Source: Parcubacteria group bacterium (GTDB lineage: Bacteria; Patescibacteriota; Minisyncoccia; Phycocordibacterales; JABMOB01). Taken from it: a DNA stretch of 37,836 bases. Positions 22,685 to 30,423 of this stretch are shown here, one piece after another; position 1 is the first letter of the stretch, and each line of letters opens with the position of its first letter. The position numbers and the translations under genes were made by a program. The notes below the pieces were generated by a model, which did no database searches, was not told the origin of the DNA, and saw only the letters and a program-made list of their open reading frames with translations. The DNA is taken from positions 1 to 37,836 of the forward strand of contig JABMOB010000026.1 in NCBI GenBank assembly GCA_013204345.1, in the 5' to 3' direction.

Positions 22685-24388
22685 TTATTTAAAGTATTGT
22701 GGTGTGTGAATAGACATCCAATCAAAAAGATTTCGCATTACATATGTACCTCCAACCGTATTGTGACTTGGTCCTTTTTCCATCACCACAGCAAAAGCGT
22801 ATTTTGGATTATTGTATGGGAAAAAACCAACTGACCAAGAATTAACCAATGCTTTGGCAACGCCAAGTTCAGCAGTACCAGTTTTAGCTGCCACATCTAC
22901 ATATGAGACATTTAATCCAGAGGCGATTCCATCAGTAACAGCCTGACGCATTCCTTCTTTTGCTACCTTAAAGCTATCTTTAGCAAAACCGAGACGACGG
23001 ATAACAGATACTGATTGACCCATAAGCACATTTGGTCTGACTAAAGTTCCTTCGTTGGCAATAGCTCCAATCGCCCGCACTGCTTCTAATGGTGTTACTT
23101 GAAAACCATACTGACCAATAGCAGTAAAATAAGTATCCCCCACCCTCCAGTCTTCTCCGTTGAAATTATCCTTTTTCCATTCCGGATCGGGAACAACTCC
23201 AGATTTTTCCCCAAAAAGGTTTATCCCCGTTTTTTCTTGAAAACCGAAAGCGTCAGCGTATTTTTCAATATTATAAATTCCCAAACCTTTTTGATCACCA
23301 AAACCACCACCTACTTCATAAAAGTAAACGTCCGAAGAAACCGCAATGGCTTTTCTCATATCAACCCAACCGTGGGCTTTCCAGTCTGTAAACACAGATT
23401 TTTTATCTGGGAAAAATGGGTTTGGAAGAGAAATAGAACCAGTACTCAAAATTTGCTTCAAAGGATCAATGATTTTTTCTTCAAGCGCACCGATCGCCAC
23501 AAAAGGTTTGACGATAGAACCTGGTGTATAAAGACCAGACGTTACTCTGTCCAAAAATGGAGTGTTCGTATCTCGGAGATATTGATTTATTTTTTTTGAA
23601 TCAGAGCCTTCCGATAAAACAAATGAGTCGTATTCGGGGAAACTTACCAAAGACAAAATTTCCCCACTAGAAATATCCATGATAACACCAGCACCACCTT
23701 TGAATCCAAATTCTTTAGCTGTTTCCGCTATGTCTTTATAAAACCTACCTTGAACTCCAGAGTCAATAGAAAGCATGACACTTTCGCCATTTTTAGGTGG
23801 TTGCATAACACTTTCAGATTGTAATTCACCCTTAGCATTAGTTTCAACAATTTTGACACCATCTGATCCAGATAGATCGTCGTTGAAAAATTGCTCCACA
23901 CCATCCATCCCATCAATACTTTTTTGATAATAAAATCCATACTTATCTTTGGATGGATACTTCACATAACCCAATAAAGTAGAAAATCCCGGTACCGAGG
24001 GGTACCCTCTATGCAAAAATTCCGGAGCAGATGGATCAAGAAAATTTGTGACCAAAATATCACCATTTCTATCAAAAATGATCCCCCTGTTAGCAAAAAT
24101 AGCAGTGTGGAGAAGGCGATTATTTTCACTCTTATTTTGATATATTTCACCCTTAACAACCTGAAGAATAGAGAGTTTAGAAATATAAACAACAACAATC
24201 AAAGCGAAAAAAATGCCCAAGAAAAAAAATGTTCTTATTGGTATAGGTCTTTCAAGCCTCCCTTCAAATTGAGAAGTGTCAAATTTTGGCAGATTACTTG
24301 AATCAATAAAAATTTCATCAGGGTAAATTTCCTTGCCCCCCTTGTGATGTCTCCGACTAAAAAAATTTTTAATATTTTTTAAAAACAC
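22685..24388 (-). CDS. mrdA: Class B penicillin-binding protein 2, elongation type
   Basis: Transpeptidase of side-wall synthesis. The 567-residue protein has a cytoplasmic basic tail, a membrane helix at about 52-70, a dimerisation region (FANRGIIFDRNGDILVTN), and a transpeptidase domain with SIVK (S291, K294), SSD (351-353, the S-x-D variant usual for PBP2) and KTG (502-504). It lies immediately after mreC-mreD, the standard elongasome order, which assigns it to elongation in contrast to the ftsI product. The start codon is GTG. No rodA follows; ftsW in this window is the only SEDS gene seen. Confidence 0.93.
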   Translation of the reverse strand: MFLKNIKNFFSRRHHKGGKEIYPDEIFIDSSNLPKFDTSQFEGRLERPIPIRTFFFLGIFFALIVVVYISKLSILQVVKGEIYQNKSENNRLLHTAIFANRGIIFDRNGDILVTNFLDPSAPEFLHRGYPSVPGFSTLLGYVKYPSKDKYGFYYQKSIDGMDGVEQFFNDDLSGSDGVKIVETNAKGELQSESVMQPPKNGESVMLSIDSGVQGRFYKDIAETAKEFGFKGGAGVIMDISSGEILSLVSFPEYDSFVLSEGSDSKKINQYLRDTNTPFLDRVTSGLYTPGSIVKPFVAIGALEEKIIDPLKQILSTGSISLPNPFFPDKKSVFTDWKAHGWVDMRKAIAVSSDVYFYEVGGGFGDQKGLGIYNIEKYADAFGFQEKTGINLFGEKSGVVPDPEWKKDNFNGEDWRVGDTYFTAIGQYGFQVTPLEAVRAIGAIANEGTLVRPNVLMGQSVSVIRRLGFAKDSFKVAKEGMRQAVTDGIASGLNVSYVDVAAKTGTAELGVAKALVNSWSVGFFPYNNPKYAFAVVMEKGPSHNTVGGTYVMRNLFDWMSIHTPQYFK

Positions 24389-24409
24389 GTGAATATAGAT
24401 ATGGTAAAT

Positions 24410-24685
24410 TTAATTTTGATAAAATTTTAATTTCTTTTTTAAATATAAAGATGTCAAAAAAATAATTGCGGAATATAAAGTAAAAGCAAAATTCAAACCA
24501 AAAAACATGTCCAGAGAGACCCCATAAACTGAATCTATTATAAATCCTGCTATAAGAATTTCATAATAAGAATTGAAGTAAAAAACCAAAGCCAAAGCCA
24601 CTATCACAAAAATATAACCAGGAAAAACAAAAATTCCAATAAACAGAAGAGCATCAATAATAATACGTAGGATTTTAGGGCTCAT
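24410..24685 (-). CDS. mreD: MreD-like small membrane protein
   Basis: The 91-residue protein is almost entirely hydrophobic, with three to four membrane segments and a lysine-rich end (KKKLKF). Sequence similarity to MreD is faint (AGFIIDSVYGVSLDMFFGLN is like the MreD G-x-x-x-D core), but the position between mreC and mrdA is diagnostic of mreD. It is shorter than typical MreD (about 160). It starts 3 bases after the mreC stop, so it is co-transcribed. Confidence 0.7.
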   Translation of the reverse strand: MSPKILRIIIDALLFIGIFVFPGYIFVIVALALVFYFNSYYEILIAGFIIDSVYGVSLDMFFGLNFAFTLYSAIIFLTSLYLKKKLKFYQN

Positions 24686-24688
24686 ATT

Positions 24689-25483
24689 TTACAAACTAGT
24701 ATCTACCAACATCAACTTTATCTGAGAAATATTAACAGGACTCTTTAGAAGCACGTGACGAAAAGAATCTTCTGGATTTGTTTCTATACTAAACACTACT
24801 CCTAAAATTTTACTAAATAATCCGGGTAAGACAAAAATATCCCCAGAAACAATATCGATCTCACGAGGTACCATAACATCAAAATTACCACCTCCTTGTC
24901 CAATAATTTCTAAAGAAATATTGTTACGAACATTTACTACTTGTATTTTTTCTCCAGCAGTAGAATACAATTTTGCTTTAGAGGCCTGTCCATAAACCTC
25001 AATAATTTCCCCTAAAACAATACTTCCGTTAGCAAAAATTCTGTTCCCATTTTTCACGTCAAGATTACTACCCACATCCAATATAACGGTGTCATAAGAA
25101 GATTGTGGTGGTTTGACCAAAACAGTCGCAAGAATATTATTAGAAGTATTAGTTCTACTAAAAAGTTCTTTCAAGTCATTATTTTCCTTAACGAGGATAT
25201 CCCTATCCAAAAGAAGGAACTTCACAGAATCAAGTTCTGTTTTAAAAATATTGTTTTCTTTAATAAGATTATTCCTAGAACCAAGAAAACCACCGACCAT
25301 TCTTATATTTTGAGAAAAGAAATTGTCCGATCGCCATAATGGACGAGCAAGAAAGTTAAATATCCCACCAAAAAAAGATGGGAAAAAACTTTGAGCCAAA
25401 ATTACAAAAATAAGAAAAACGGCAACGACAAGAACTGGGAACATAACCCCTCTTGTTTTTTTACTTTTTTGAAGGTAAATCAT
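24689..25483 (-). CDS. mreC: Rod shape-determining protein MreC
   Basis: Periplasmic-side scaffold that links MreB filaments to PBP2. From the ATG at 25483 it is 264 residues: one N-terminal membrane helix (about residues 14-32), a coiled coil (about 65-105), then two beta-barrel domains with VLVKPPQSSYDTVILDVGS, NGSIVLGEIIEVYG and a closing KLMLVDTS. A TTG codon at 25495 would add four residues. Either start lies inside the mreB reading frame, so the genes overlap by 23-35 bases, indicating translational coupling. Confidence 0.9.
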   Translation of the reverse strand: MIYLQKSKKTRGVMFPVLVVAVFLIFVILAQSFFPSFFGGIFNFLARPLWRSDNFFSQNIRMVGGFLGSRNNLIKENNIFKTELDSVKFLLLDRDILVKENNDLKELFSRTNTSNNILATVLVKPPQSSYDTVILDVGSNLDVKNGNRIFANGSIVLGEIIEVYGQASKAKLYSTAGEKIQVVNVRNNISLEIIGQGGGNFDVMVPREIDIVSGDIFVLPGLFSKILGVVFSIETNPEDSFRHVLLKSPVNISQIKLMLVDTSL

Positions 25484-26522
25484 CTTCGTTCGCAATTAAC
25501 ACTTCTTTGAAAGTTTCCATATCCTCTAAAATGATACCTGTGCCTCGAGCTACCGCAGTCAAAGGATCATCCGCAACATGAACGGGAATCTTTATATACT
25601 CTTCAAGTATAGGTCCTAAACCTTTAATCAATGCCCCTCCTCCAGCCAAGTAAACGCCTCTATGCATAATGTCAGACATAATTTCTGGCGGAGTCGCTTC
25701 AAGCACTTCTTTCGTAGACTCAATCAAAGTATCTATAGACTGTGATATCGCTTCACGAACATCCGAATCAGTAACAACTACCTCGCGAGGAAGACCTGTG
25801 ATTAAATCACGTCCTTTTATAACCGCCTCAAGAGAAGCTTCAGTAGGCACCACGGCTCCAATAGCAATTTTTATATCTTCAGCTGTTTTTTCTCCAATTA
25901 AAATTTTAAATTCACTTCGTATGTATGAAATGATATCCGTATTTAACTTATCTCCAGCTACTCGTAGATTTTTTGAACTAACAACACCTCCAAGAGAAAT
26001 AACTGCTATATCAGAAGTTCCTCCTCCTATATCAATTATCATATTGCCAACCGGCTCCATAACAGGCAGTCTCATACCAATAGCGGCAGCCATAGGTTCC
26101 TCTACAATATGCACTTCGCGTGCACCAGCATTCTTTGTAGCGTCACGCACAGCCCTTATCTCCACATTTGTAATACCAGAAGGTACTCCAACAACAACTC
26201 GCGGACCAAACATTTTTTTTGAATCTTTCTGAGCTTGATTAACAAGGTAAGTAATCATTTCCTCAGTCACCTCAAAATCAGAAATCACACCATCAACAAG
26301 GGGGCGAATTGCAATAATATGGGCAGGTGTTCGCCCAAGCATTTGTTTTGCCTGAGAACCAACCGCAACTACTCGACCAGTTTTCTGGTTTACAGCAACA
26401 ACAGAAGGTTCATTTAAAACGATACCTTTTCCGCGCACATACACAATAGTATTTGCGGTACCCAAATCAATGCCTATGTCGTGAGACGTAAGCGCATAAA
26501 AATTTTTTAATCTTTTAATCAT
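25461..26522 (-). CDS. mreB: Rod shape-determining protein MreB (copy 1)
   Basis: Actin-like filament protein directing side-wall synthesis. The 353-residue protein has the phosphate-1 loop GIDLGTANTIVYVRGKG (residues 17-33), VVGVPSGITNVEIRAV, the phosphate-2 segment IDIGGGTSDIAVISLGG, and GVYLAGGGALIKGLGP. It heads the mreB-mreC-mreD-mrdA operon. A second, diverged mreB lies at 32002-33015. No Shine-Dalgarno site is seen. Confidence 0.96.
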   Translation of the reverse strand: MIKRLKNFYALTSHDIGIDLGTANTIVYVRGKGIVLNEPSVVAVNQKTGRVVAVGSQAKQMLGRTPAHIIAIRPLVDGVISDFEVTEEMITYLVNQAQKDSKKMFGPRVVVGVPSGITNVEIRAVRDATKNAGAREVHIVEEPMAAAIGMRLPVMEPVGNMIIDIGGGTSDIAVISLGGVVSSKNLRVAGDKLNTDIISYIRSEFKILIGEKTAEDIKIAIGAVVPTEASLEAVIKGRDLITGLPREVVVTDSDVREAISQSIDTLIESTKEVLEATPPEIMSDIMHRGVYLAGGGALIKGLGPILEEYIKIPVHVADDPLTAVARGTGIILEDMETFKEVLIANEDDLPSKK

Positions 26523-26530
26523 TTATTTAA

Positions 26531-27790
26531 TCAAGGACCAATGAGTTTTTTCAAAAAAACTTTATCAAATAATTCCTTCTCTGACACCATATTCATCTCA
26601 CCTGTTTTTCTTTCTTTGATTTCCACTTTACCTTCTTTCAGTGATCTCTCACTTATAACCAAACGGTATGGCATACCAAGAAGGTCTGAATCAGCAAACT
26701 TTTCTCCCGGCCTAACCTCCCTGTCATCATACAGAACGTCAATTCCTTCTTTTTCCAATCGTGCCATAATGTCCTCGGCCTTTGCTCTAACCTCCGCGCT
26801 ATCTCCCAACTCTACCAAATGAATGCTAAACGGTGCAACCTCTTTGGGCCAGACAATACCATCCTTATCTGAAAGAACCTCAACGATAGTACCCATAAGT
26901 CTGCCAATTCCGATACCATAGCAACCCATTATAACCTTCTTTTTTTCTCCTTTTTCATCCAAATAAACAAGATCGAACGCATCTGAAAATTTGGTTCCTA
27001 AATTAAAAATATTTCCAACCTCTATAGCTTTTTCTTTTTGTAGTTTATCATTATCACATTCAGGACAAACCTTCTGTTCGGCAATAATTTCCTCGTTTAC
27101 TGCAACTTTACATTTTTCACAAATGTGAATCGTATCCTCACCAGTGACAGCTAACGTCTGGAATTCTTGAGAATACTTGCTAAAAGTACCCCCCGAAGCA
27201 AAAGTTATATAGGTTTTACTGCCGATCCCCGCTCGCTCAAAAATTTTCTTATAAGCTATTTTAGATTTTTCATAGAAATCATTGTGCTCTTTTTCATCTT
27301 TAGAAAAAGAATACAGATCTTTCATCAGAAATTCTCGCCCACGTAATATACCTGATTTCGCCCGAAGTTCCATTCTAAATTTATTTTGAAATTGATATAA
27401 AGAAAACGGTAAATCTTTATATGAAGAAACATATTCTCTGGCAATCGGAACAACAATCTCTTCATGTGTCGGTCCAATAGCCACTTCTCTCCCAGAAGAA
27501 TCTTTTACCTTATATAAATCATCCATCGTATTCCATCTTCCTGTAGCCACCCATTTTTCTTTTGGGTGAAAAGTTGACATAAATATTTCTTGCCCACCCA
27601 AACCATTTATTTCTTCACGAATAATATTTTCAATTTTTTTGATTACTCTCAATCCCAAAGGCAAATACGAATAGACCCCTGCCATTTCTTTGTGGATAAA
27701 ACCTCCACGGATTAAAAGCTCAGCATTTTTTGAAACCTCATCTTTTGGGGCTTCTTTTCGTGTTTTTGTAAAAAGTTTTGACTGTAACAT
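26531..27790 (-). CDS. proS: Prolyl-tRNA synthetase without the editing insertion
   Basis: Class II synthetase that charges proline. The 419-residue protein is bacterial-type by its N-terminus (IRGGFIHKEMAGVYSYLPLG) and motif 2 (FRMELRAKSGILRGREFLMK), but the roughly 180-residue INS editing domain between motifs 2 and 3 is missing, as in some other short bacterial ProRSs. In its place is a small four-cysteine module (CEKCKVAVNEEIIAEQ then CPEC) of zinc-ribbon type. Motif 3 is GCYGIGIGRLMG. The ATG directly abuts a long hairpin (27791-27982) whose arm includes the only Shine-Dalgarno-like AGG. Confidence 0.93.
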   Translation of the reverse strand: MLQSKLFTKTRKEAPKDEVSKNAELLIRGGFIHKEMAGVYSYLPLGLRVIKKIENIIREEINGLGGQEIFMSTFHPKEKWVATGRWNTMDDLYKVKDSSGREVAIGPTHEEIVVPIAREYVSSYKDLPFSLYQFQNKFRMELRAKSGILRGREFLMKDLYSFSKDEKEHNDFYEKSKIAYKKIFERAGIGSKTYITFASGGTFSKYSQEFQTLAVTGEDTIHICEKCKVAVNEEIIAEQKVCPECDNDKLQKEKAIEVGNIFNLGTKFSDAFDLVYLDEKGEKKKVIMGCYGIGIGRLMGTIVEVLSDKDGIVWPKEVAPFSIHLVELGDSAEVRAKAEDIMARLEKEGIDVLYDDREVRPGEKFADSDLLGMPYRLVISERSLKEGKVEIKERKTGEMNMVSEKELFDKVFLKKLIGP

Positions 27791-27982
27791 TGGAACCTAT
27801 CTCAAAAATAATGAATAATACAAACGTTACAATTTCTAGGAAAAAATGAAGGATGAGGAAGAAGGCATAATTTCATTATGCCGACCAACGAAACTTCATT
27901 TTTTACAGAAATTTTAATGTTTGGATATTCAAGTGATTTCATATTAGTTTTATTATAACGGTTATTTTTGAGATAGGTTCCA
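27791..27982 (-). promoter_or_regulatory. Long hairpin forming the proS leader
   Basis: The 21 bases at 27791-27811 are the exact reverse complement of 27962-27982. Further in, CAAACGTTACAATTTCT pairs with AGAAATTTTAATGTTTG at 15 of 17 positions, AAAAAATGAAG with CTTCATTTTTT, and GGCATAAT-TTC-ATTATGCC closes the tip. Together about 190 bases fold into one hairpin directly next to the proS ATG. No flanking target duplication is seen, so I favour a leader structure over an inserted element. Confidence 0.7.
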
Positions 27983-28056
27983 GCTACACAATCTTACAGC
28001 AATCTTTGCTGTAATACAAACTACTATTTAGAGAATCAAAAACACTCACAACCACC
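27983..28056. other. Short spacer downstream of the 114-residue gene
   Basis: It contains TTACAGCA-atcttt-TGCTGTAA (about 27994-28015), a perfect 8-bp hairpin, without a T-run. It could end the upstream message or be an extension of the proS leader. Confidence 0.35.
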
Positions 28057-28401
28057 CTAGCGGTATGAAGAAACTATAAAAAAGTCTTTTTGAACTAAAT
28101 CTACAACAGCCGTTGGATCTCTCTCAAATTCTTCTAGCAAATCAGGATGTCCGTCCAACACTTGATCTAAAGCAATATTAAAATTTGCACTATTTTTTAA
28201 AATCCATTTTCCGATGATTTTATAGTCATCACTTCCACAAAGTCTCACCGCAAGTAAAAACTGGATCTTTTGGTAAACATCCTCTTGCGCCTCAATATCA
28301 TCCTCCATAGTTTCGGTAATTTTAAGAACCTCACTATTTTGGGGAGATTTTATATCTTCATCGCGCCCTTCATCTTTTACTGAGAAACTCTCAAATGACA
28401 T
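28057..28401 (-). CDS. Hypothetical acidic 114-residue protein
   Basis: I do not recognise this protein. The first 45 residues are acidic and low in complexity (many E, D, S), probably disordered. Residues 45-114 are predicted mostly helical, with KIQFLLAVRLCG, YKIIGKWILKNSANFNIALD and DLLEEFERDPTAVVDLVQKD. There is no signal peptide or membrane segment. It lies between rseP and proS on the same strand. The start has no Shine-Dalgarno site, like most neighbours. The uninterrupted frame and the amphipathic helices make a real gene likely. Confidence 0.6.
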   Translation of the reverse strand: MSFESFSVKDEGRDEDIKSPQNSEVLKITETMEDDIEAQEDVYQKIQFLLAVRLCGSDDYKIIGKWILKNSANFNIALDQVLDGHPDLLEEFERDPTAVVDLVQKDFFIVSSYR

Positions 28402-28448
28402 ATTTATATTTTATCTTAAAATTTTTAACTAAACCAGACGGGGCGTAT

Positions 28449-29552
28449 TTAGAATAATTTTACAATATCGTGAAATGTCACAACCACCATAAGAATAATC
28501 AATAAAGCAAAACCTATAGTATTTATAATGTTGGCAATTTTCGGATTTATAGGAGACCTTTTTATAGCTTCAATCGCTACAAAAAGAAGCCTTCCTCCAT
28601 CCAATGCGGGAAAAGGAATAAGATTTATAACAGCAAGATTTATTGATATAAAAGCCGTAAATGAAAGCAGGTATACAAAACCCAGATTCGTTACATCCCC
28701 TACAATACCTACAATACCTACAGGGCCTGCAACTTGAGAAAAATCTCCACGACCCAAGATAGCATTACCTATAAATATCCCCAATCCTATAGTTGTAGCC
28801 CAGATCAAATTTATAGTTGTTTTCAAACCCTCAATTACCGCAGGTAATATAGGCAACTTTAGTACTCCAATCATATCCATAGAAATACCAATAGCTTTTT
28901 TATCTATAGCAATCCCCGACTCTGGGCGTACAGTGGTTCTTAGGGGAGTAAGGGCTGAATCACCCCGACTATAAGAAACAATTATTTCACTATCACCATG
29001 CTCTGTAATAAATCTAGACACATTCTCAGGAGTTAATTCGCTCAAAGTATCGTTCCCTGTGGTCATTGAGAGAATACTGTCTCCCGCTTTGATATCTGCT
29101 TTTTCTGCTGGGGAATTTTTTACTACACTTGTAATAATAAGCTTCACATCAGTAACAGAACCGGCACCGATATAATTTGCCGGCGTAGGAAGTCCCCAAA
29201 GAAAACCTGCTGAAATAAGTATCCACGCAAAAACAATATTAAAAGCAACACCAGCGATCAAAACAGAAGCCTGCACTCCACGAGATTTATTTACAAAACT
29301 TTTTTCTTTTTCAGGGCCACTTATAGATTCATCATCTGGATTCTCGCCAAATATCTTTACAAAACCACCAAAAGGAATTGCATTTAACGTATAATCTGTT
29401 CCGTTTTTTCGCCACAATGTTGCAATTCTAGGAGGATAACCCAAACCAAACTCATCAACACGAATACCATTTTTCTTAGCAACCAAAAAATGCCCCAACT
29501 CATGAACTAGTATCAAAACTACCAATATGATGATAAATATAATTATACTCAT
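28449..29552 (-). CDS. rseP: Site-2 zinc metalloprotease, RseP family (M50)
   Basis: Intramembrane protease that cleaves membrane-bound regulators or leftover signal peptides. The 367-residue protein has the zinc site HELGH (residues 17-21) in the first membrane helix, one PDZ domain (about 120-200, with NSPAEKADIKAGDSILSM), further helices, and the second active-site motif NLIPFPALDGGRLLF. E. coli RseP has two PDZ domains; one PDZ is common in other bacteria. No anti-sigma factor gene is near. It lies downstream of frr across a repeat spacer. Confidence 0.94.
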   Translation of the reverse strand: MSIIIFIIILVVLILVHELGHFLVAKKNGIRVDEFGLGYPPRIATLWRKNGTDYTLNAIPFGGFVKIFGENPDDESISGPEKEKSFVNKSRGVQASVLIAGVAFNIVFAWILISAGFLWGLPTPANYIGAGSVTDVKLIITSVVKNSPAEKADIKAGDSILSMTTGNDTLSELTPENVSRFITEHGDSEIIVSYSRGDSALTPLRTTVRPESGIAIDKKAIGISMDMIGVLKLPILPAVIEGLKTTINLIWATTIGLGIFIGNAILGRGDFSQVAGPVGIVGIVGDVTNLGFVYLLSFTAFISINLAVINLIPFPALDGGRLLFVAIEAIKRSPINPKIANIINTIGFALLIILMVVVTFHDIVKLF

Positions 29553-29665
29553 TTGTAAAATACTAATATACGAATTTATGCGAATGATACGAATGTCTAC
29601 AAATGTTTGGCGTAGTTATATTAGTAGCTATTAGTAGATTCGTGTTCATTCGTTGATTGGTATGA
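29553..29665. repeat. Intergenic palindromic repeat, copy C
   Basis: Begins ATACTAATATACGAAT and ends with ATTCGTTGATTGGTAT, which pairs imperfectly with it. The core CGAATGTCTACAAATGT matches copy B (18609-18726) with one change. It lies between the frr stop and the rseP start, the same placement and orientation as copies A and B. Confidence 0.7.
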
Positions 29666-30217
29666 CTATGCCGTGATTTCTTTCTCTTTTTTTTCTACAA
29701 CCTCTTCCAGCTTCTTCGTTGTCTCGTCTACAATTTTTTGCATTTCATTTTTTAATCTAAATTTCTCATCTTCACTCATTTCGCCTTCTTTCTCTTTTTT
29801 CTGAATCTCTTCCCAAATTTTTTCACGTTCCATACGAAGGGTCACTTTTGCATCTTCGTGTTTTTGTTTAGCAACTTTGACCAACGCAACTCGACGTTCA
29901 GAAGTAAGCTCTGGAAACATTACCCTTACACCCTTATCATCAACCATTACCGACAACCCAAGGTTTGCAACAGAAATCGCCTTTTCTATACTTTTTGCCT
30001 GTGACATATCCCAAGGAGTAATCCGAATAGACCTAGCGTCCTCTCCTACTATATTTGCCAATTGATTTATCGGCATCATTGCACCATAAGATTCAACCAT
30101 AACACCGTCCAAAATAGATGGATTTGCCCGGCCCGCACGAACAGTGGAGAGTTCCTTTTTTAACCACTCCTCAACATCCTTCGCTTTTTGTTTAAATTCA
30201 GAAAAATTATATACCAT
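29666..30217 (-). CDS. frr: Ribosome recycling factor
   Basis: Splits post-termination ribosomes with EF-G. From the ATG at 30217 the protein is 183 residues, the family length, and starts MVYNFSEFKQKAKDVEEWLK. Typical segments are LSTVRAGRANPSILDGVMVE, NIVGEDARSIRITPWDM, and LTSERRVALVKVAKQKHEDA. An upstream in-frame ATG at 30280 would add 21 residues that do not resemble the family and would include the promoter. An extended -10 (TGGTATTAT) lies at 30254-30246. Confidence 0.95.
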   Translation of the reverse strand: MVYNFSEFKQKAKDVEEWLKKELSTVRAGRANPSILDGVMVESYGAMMPINQLANIVGEDARSIRITPWDMSQAKSIEKAISVANLGLSVMVDDKGVRVMFPELTSERRVALVKVAKQKHEDAKVTLRMEREKIWEEIQKKEKEGEMSEDEKFRLKNEMQKIVDETTKKLEEVVEKKEKEITA

Positions 30218-30245
30218 AGATTTTATAAATATTAGCTTTGTAACA

Positions 30246-30254
30246 ATAATACCA
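30246..30254 (-). promoter_or_regulatory. Extended -10 of frr
   Basis: TGGTATTAT on the minus strand, in the same 14-base string as upstream of trpS. It predicts a leader of about 22 bases and supports the ATG at 30217. Confidence 0.5.
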
Positions 30255-30292
30255 GAATATAAACATATACTCCAGCTCAATATTCTCCAAAC

Positions 30293-30321
30293 TGGACAAG
30301 AAAACGCAACTGTGCTATAAG
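30293..30321 (+). promoter_or_regulatory. Promoter of the candidate small RNA
   Basis: TGGACA (30293-30298), a 17-base spacer and TATAAG (30316-30321), preceded by TGC (an extended -10). The predicted start is at about 30327. Confidence 0.55.
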
Positions 30322-30326
30322 TATCT

Positions 30327-30419
30327 GGTGTGGTTTGACCTCGCCTTGCCGGCTAGAGATCCCGCACCTCTGGCTCTGTTTGTTAATCACCCGACGATTA
30401 ACGGCAGAGCCATTTTTTT
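30327..30419 (+). ncRNA. Candidate structured small RNA, about 93 nt, unknown family
   Basis: A plus-strand unit without a reading frame, between frr and holB, both on the minus strand. GGTGTGG (30327-30333) pairs with CCGCACC (30362-30368), one G-T pair. Inside, GACCTC/GAGATC (one mismatch) and GCC/GGC extend the stem. It is followed by a strong terminator: GGCTCTG (30372-30378) with CAGAGCC (30405-30411), plus inner GTTAATC/GATTAAC, then TTTTTTT. A promoter stands at the right distance. It lacks the conserved SRP RNA tetraloop region and tmRNA or RNase P features. The next plus-strand gene begins about 900 bases later, so it is not a leader. Confidence 0.55.
30372..30419 (+). terminator. 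Terminator ending the candidate small RNA
   Basis: Stem GGCTCTG/CAGAGCC with inner GTTAATC/GATTAAC and seven T (30413-30419). On the minus strand no T-run follows, so it does not serve holB. Confidence 0.8.
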
Positions 30420-30423
30420 ATAC

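Noticed and set aside
25669-26232. Plus-strand 187-codon frame antisense to mreB
   Set aside because: Its low-complexity S/T/I-rich product mirrors conserved mreB codons; no promoter or ribosome site.
27791-27982. Miniature inverted-repeat transposon
   Set aside because: No target-site duplication, the end coincides exactly with the proS start, and inner parts pair as well; kept as a leader hairpin, though a mobile origin is not excluded.
30327-30419. SRP (4.5S) RNA
   Set aside because: The conserved GGAA-type tetraloop with its flanking AGG/AGCAG symmetric loop is absent.
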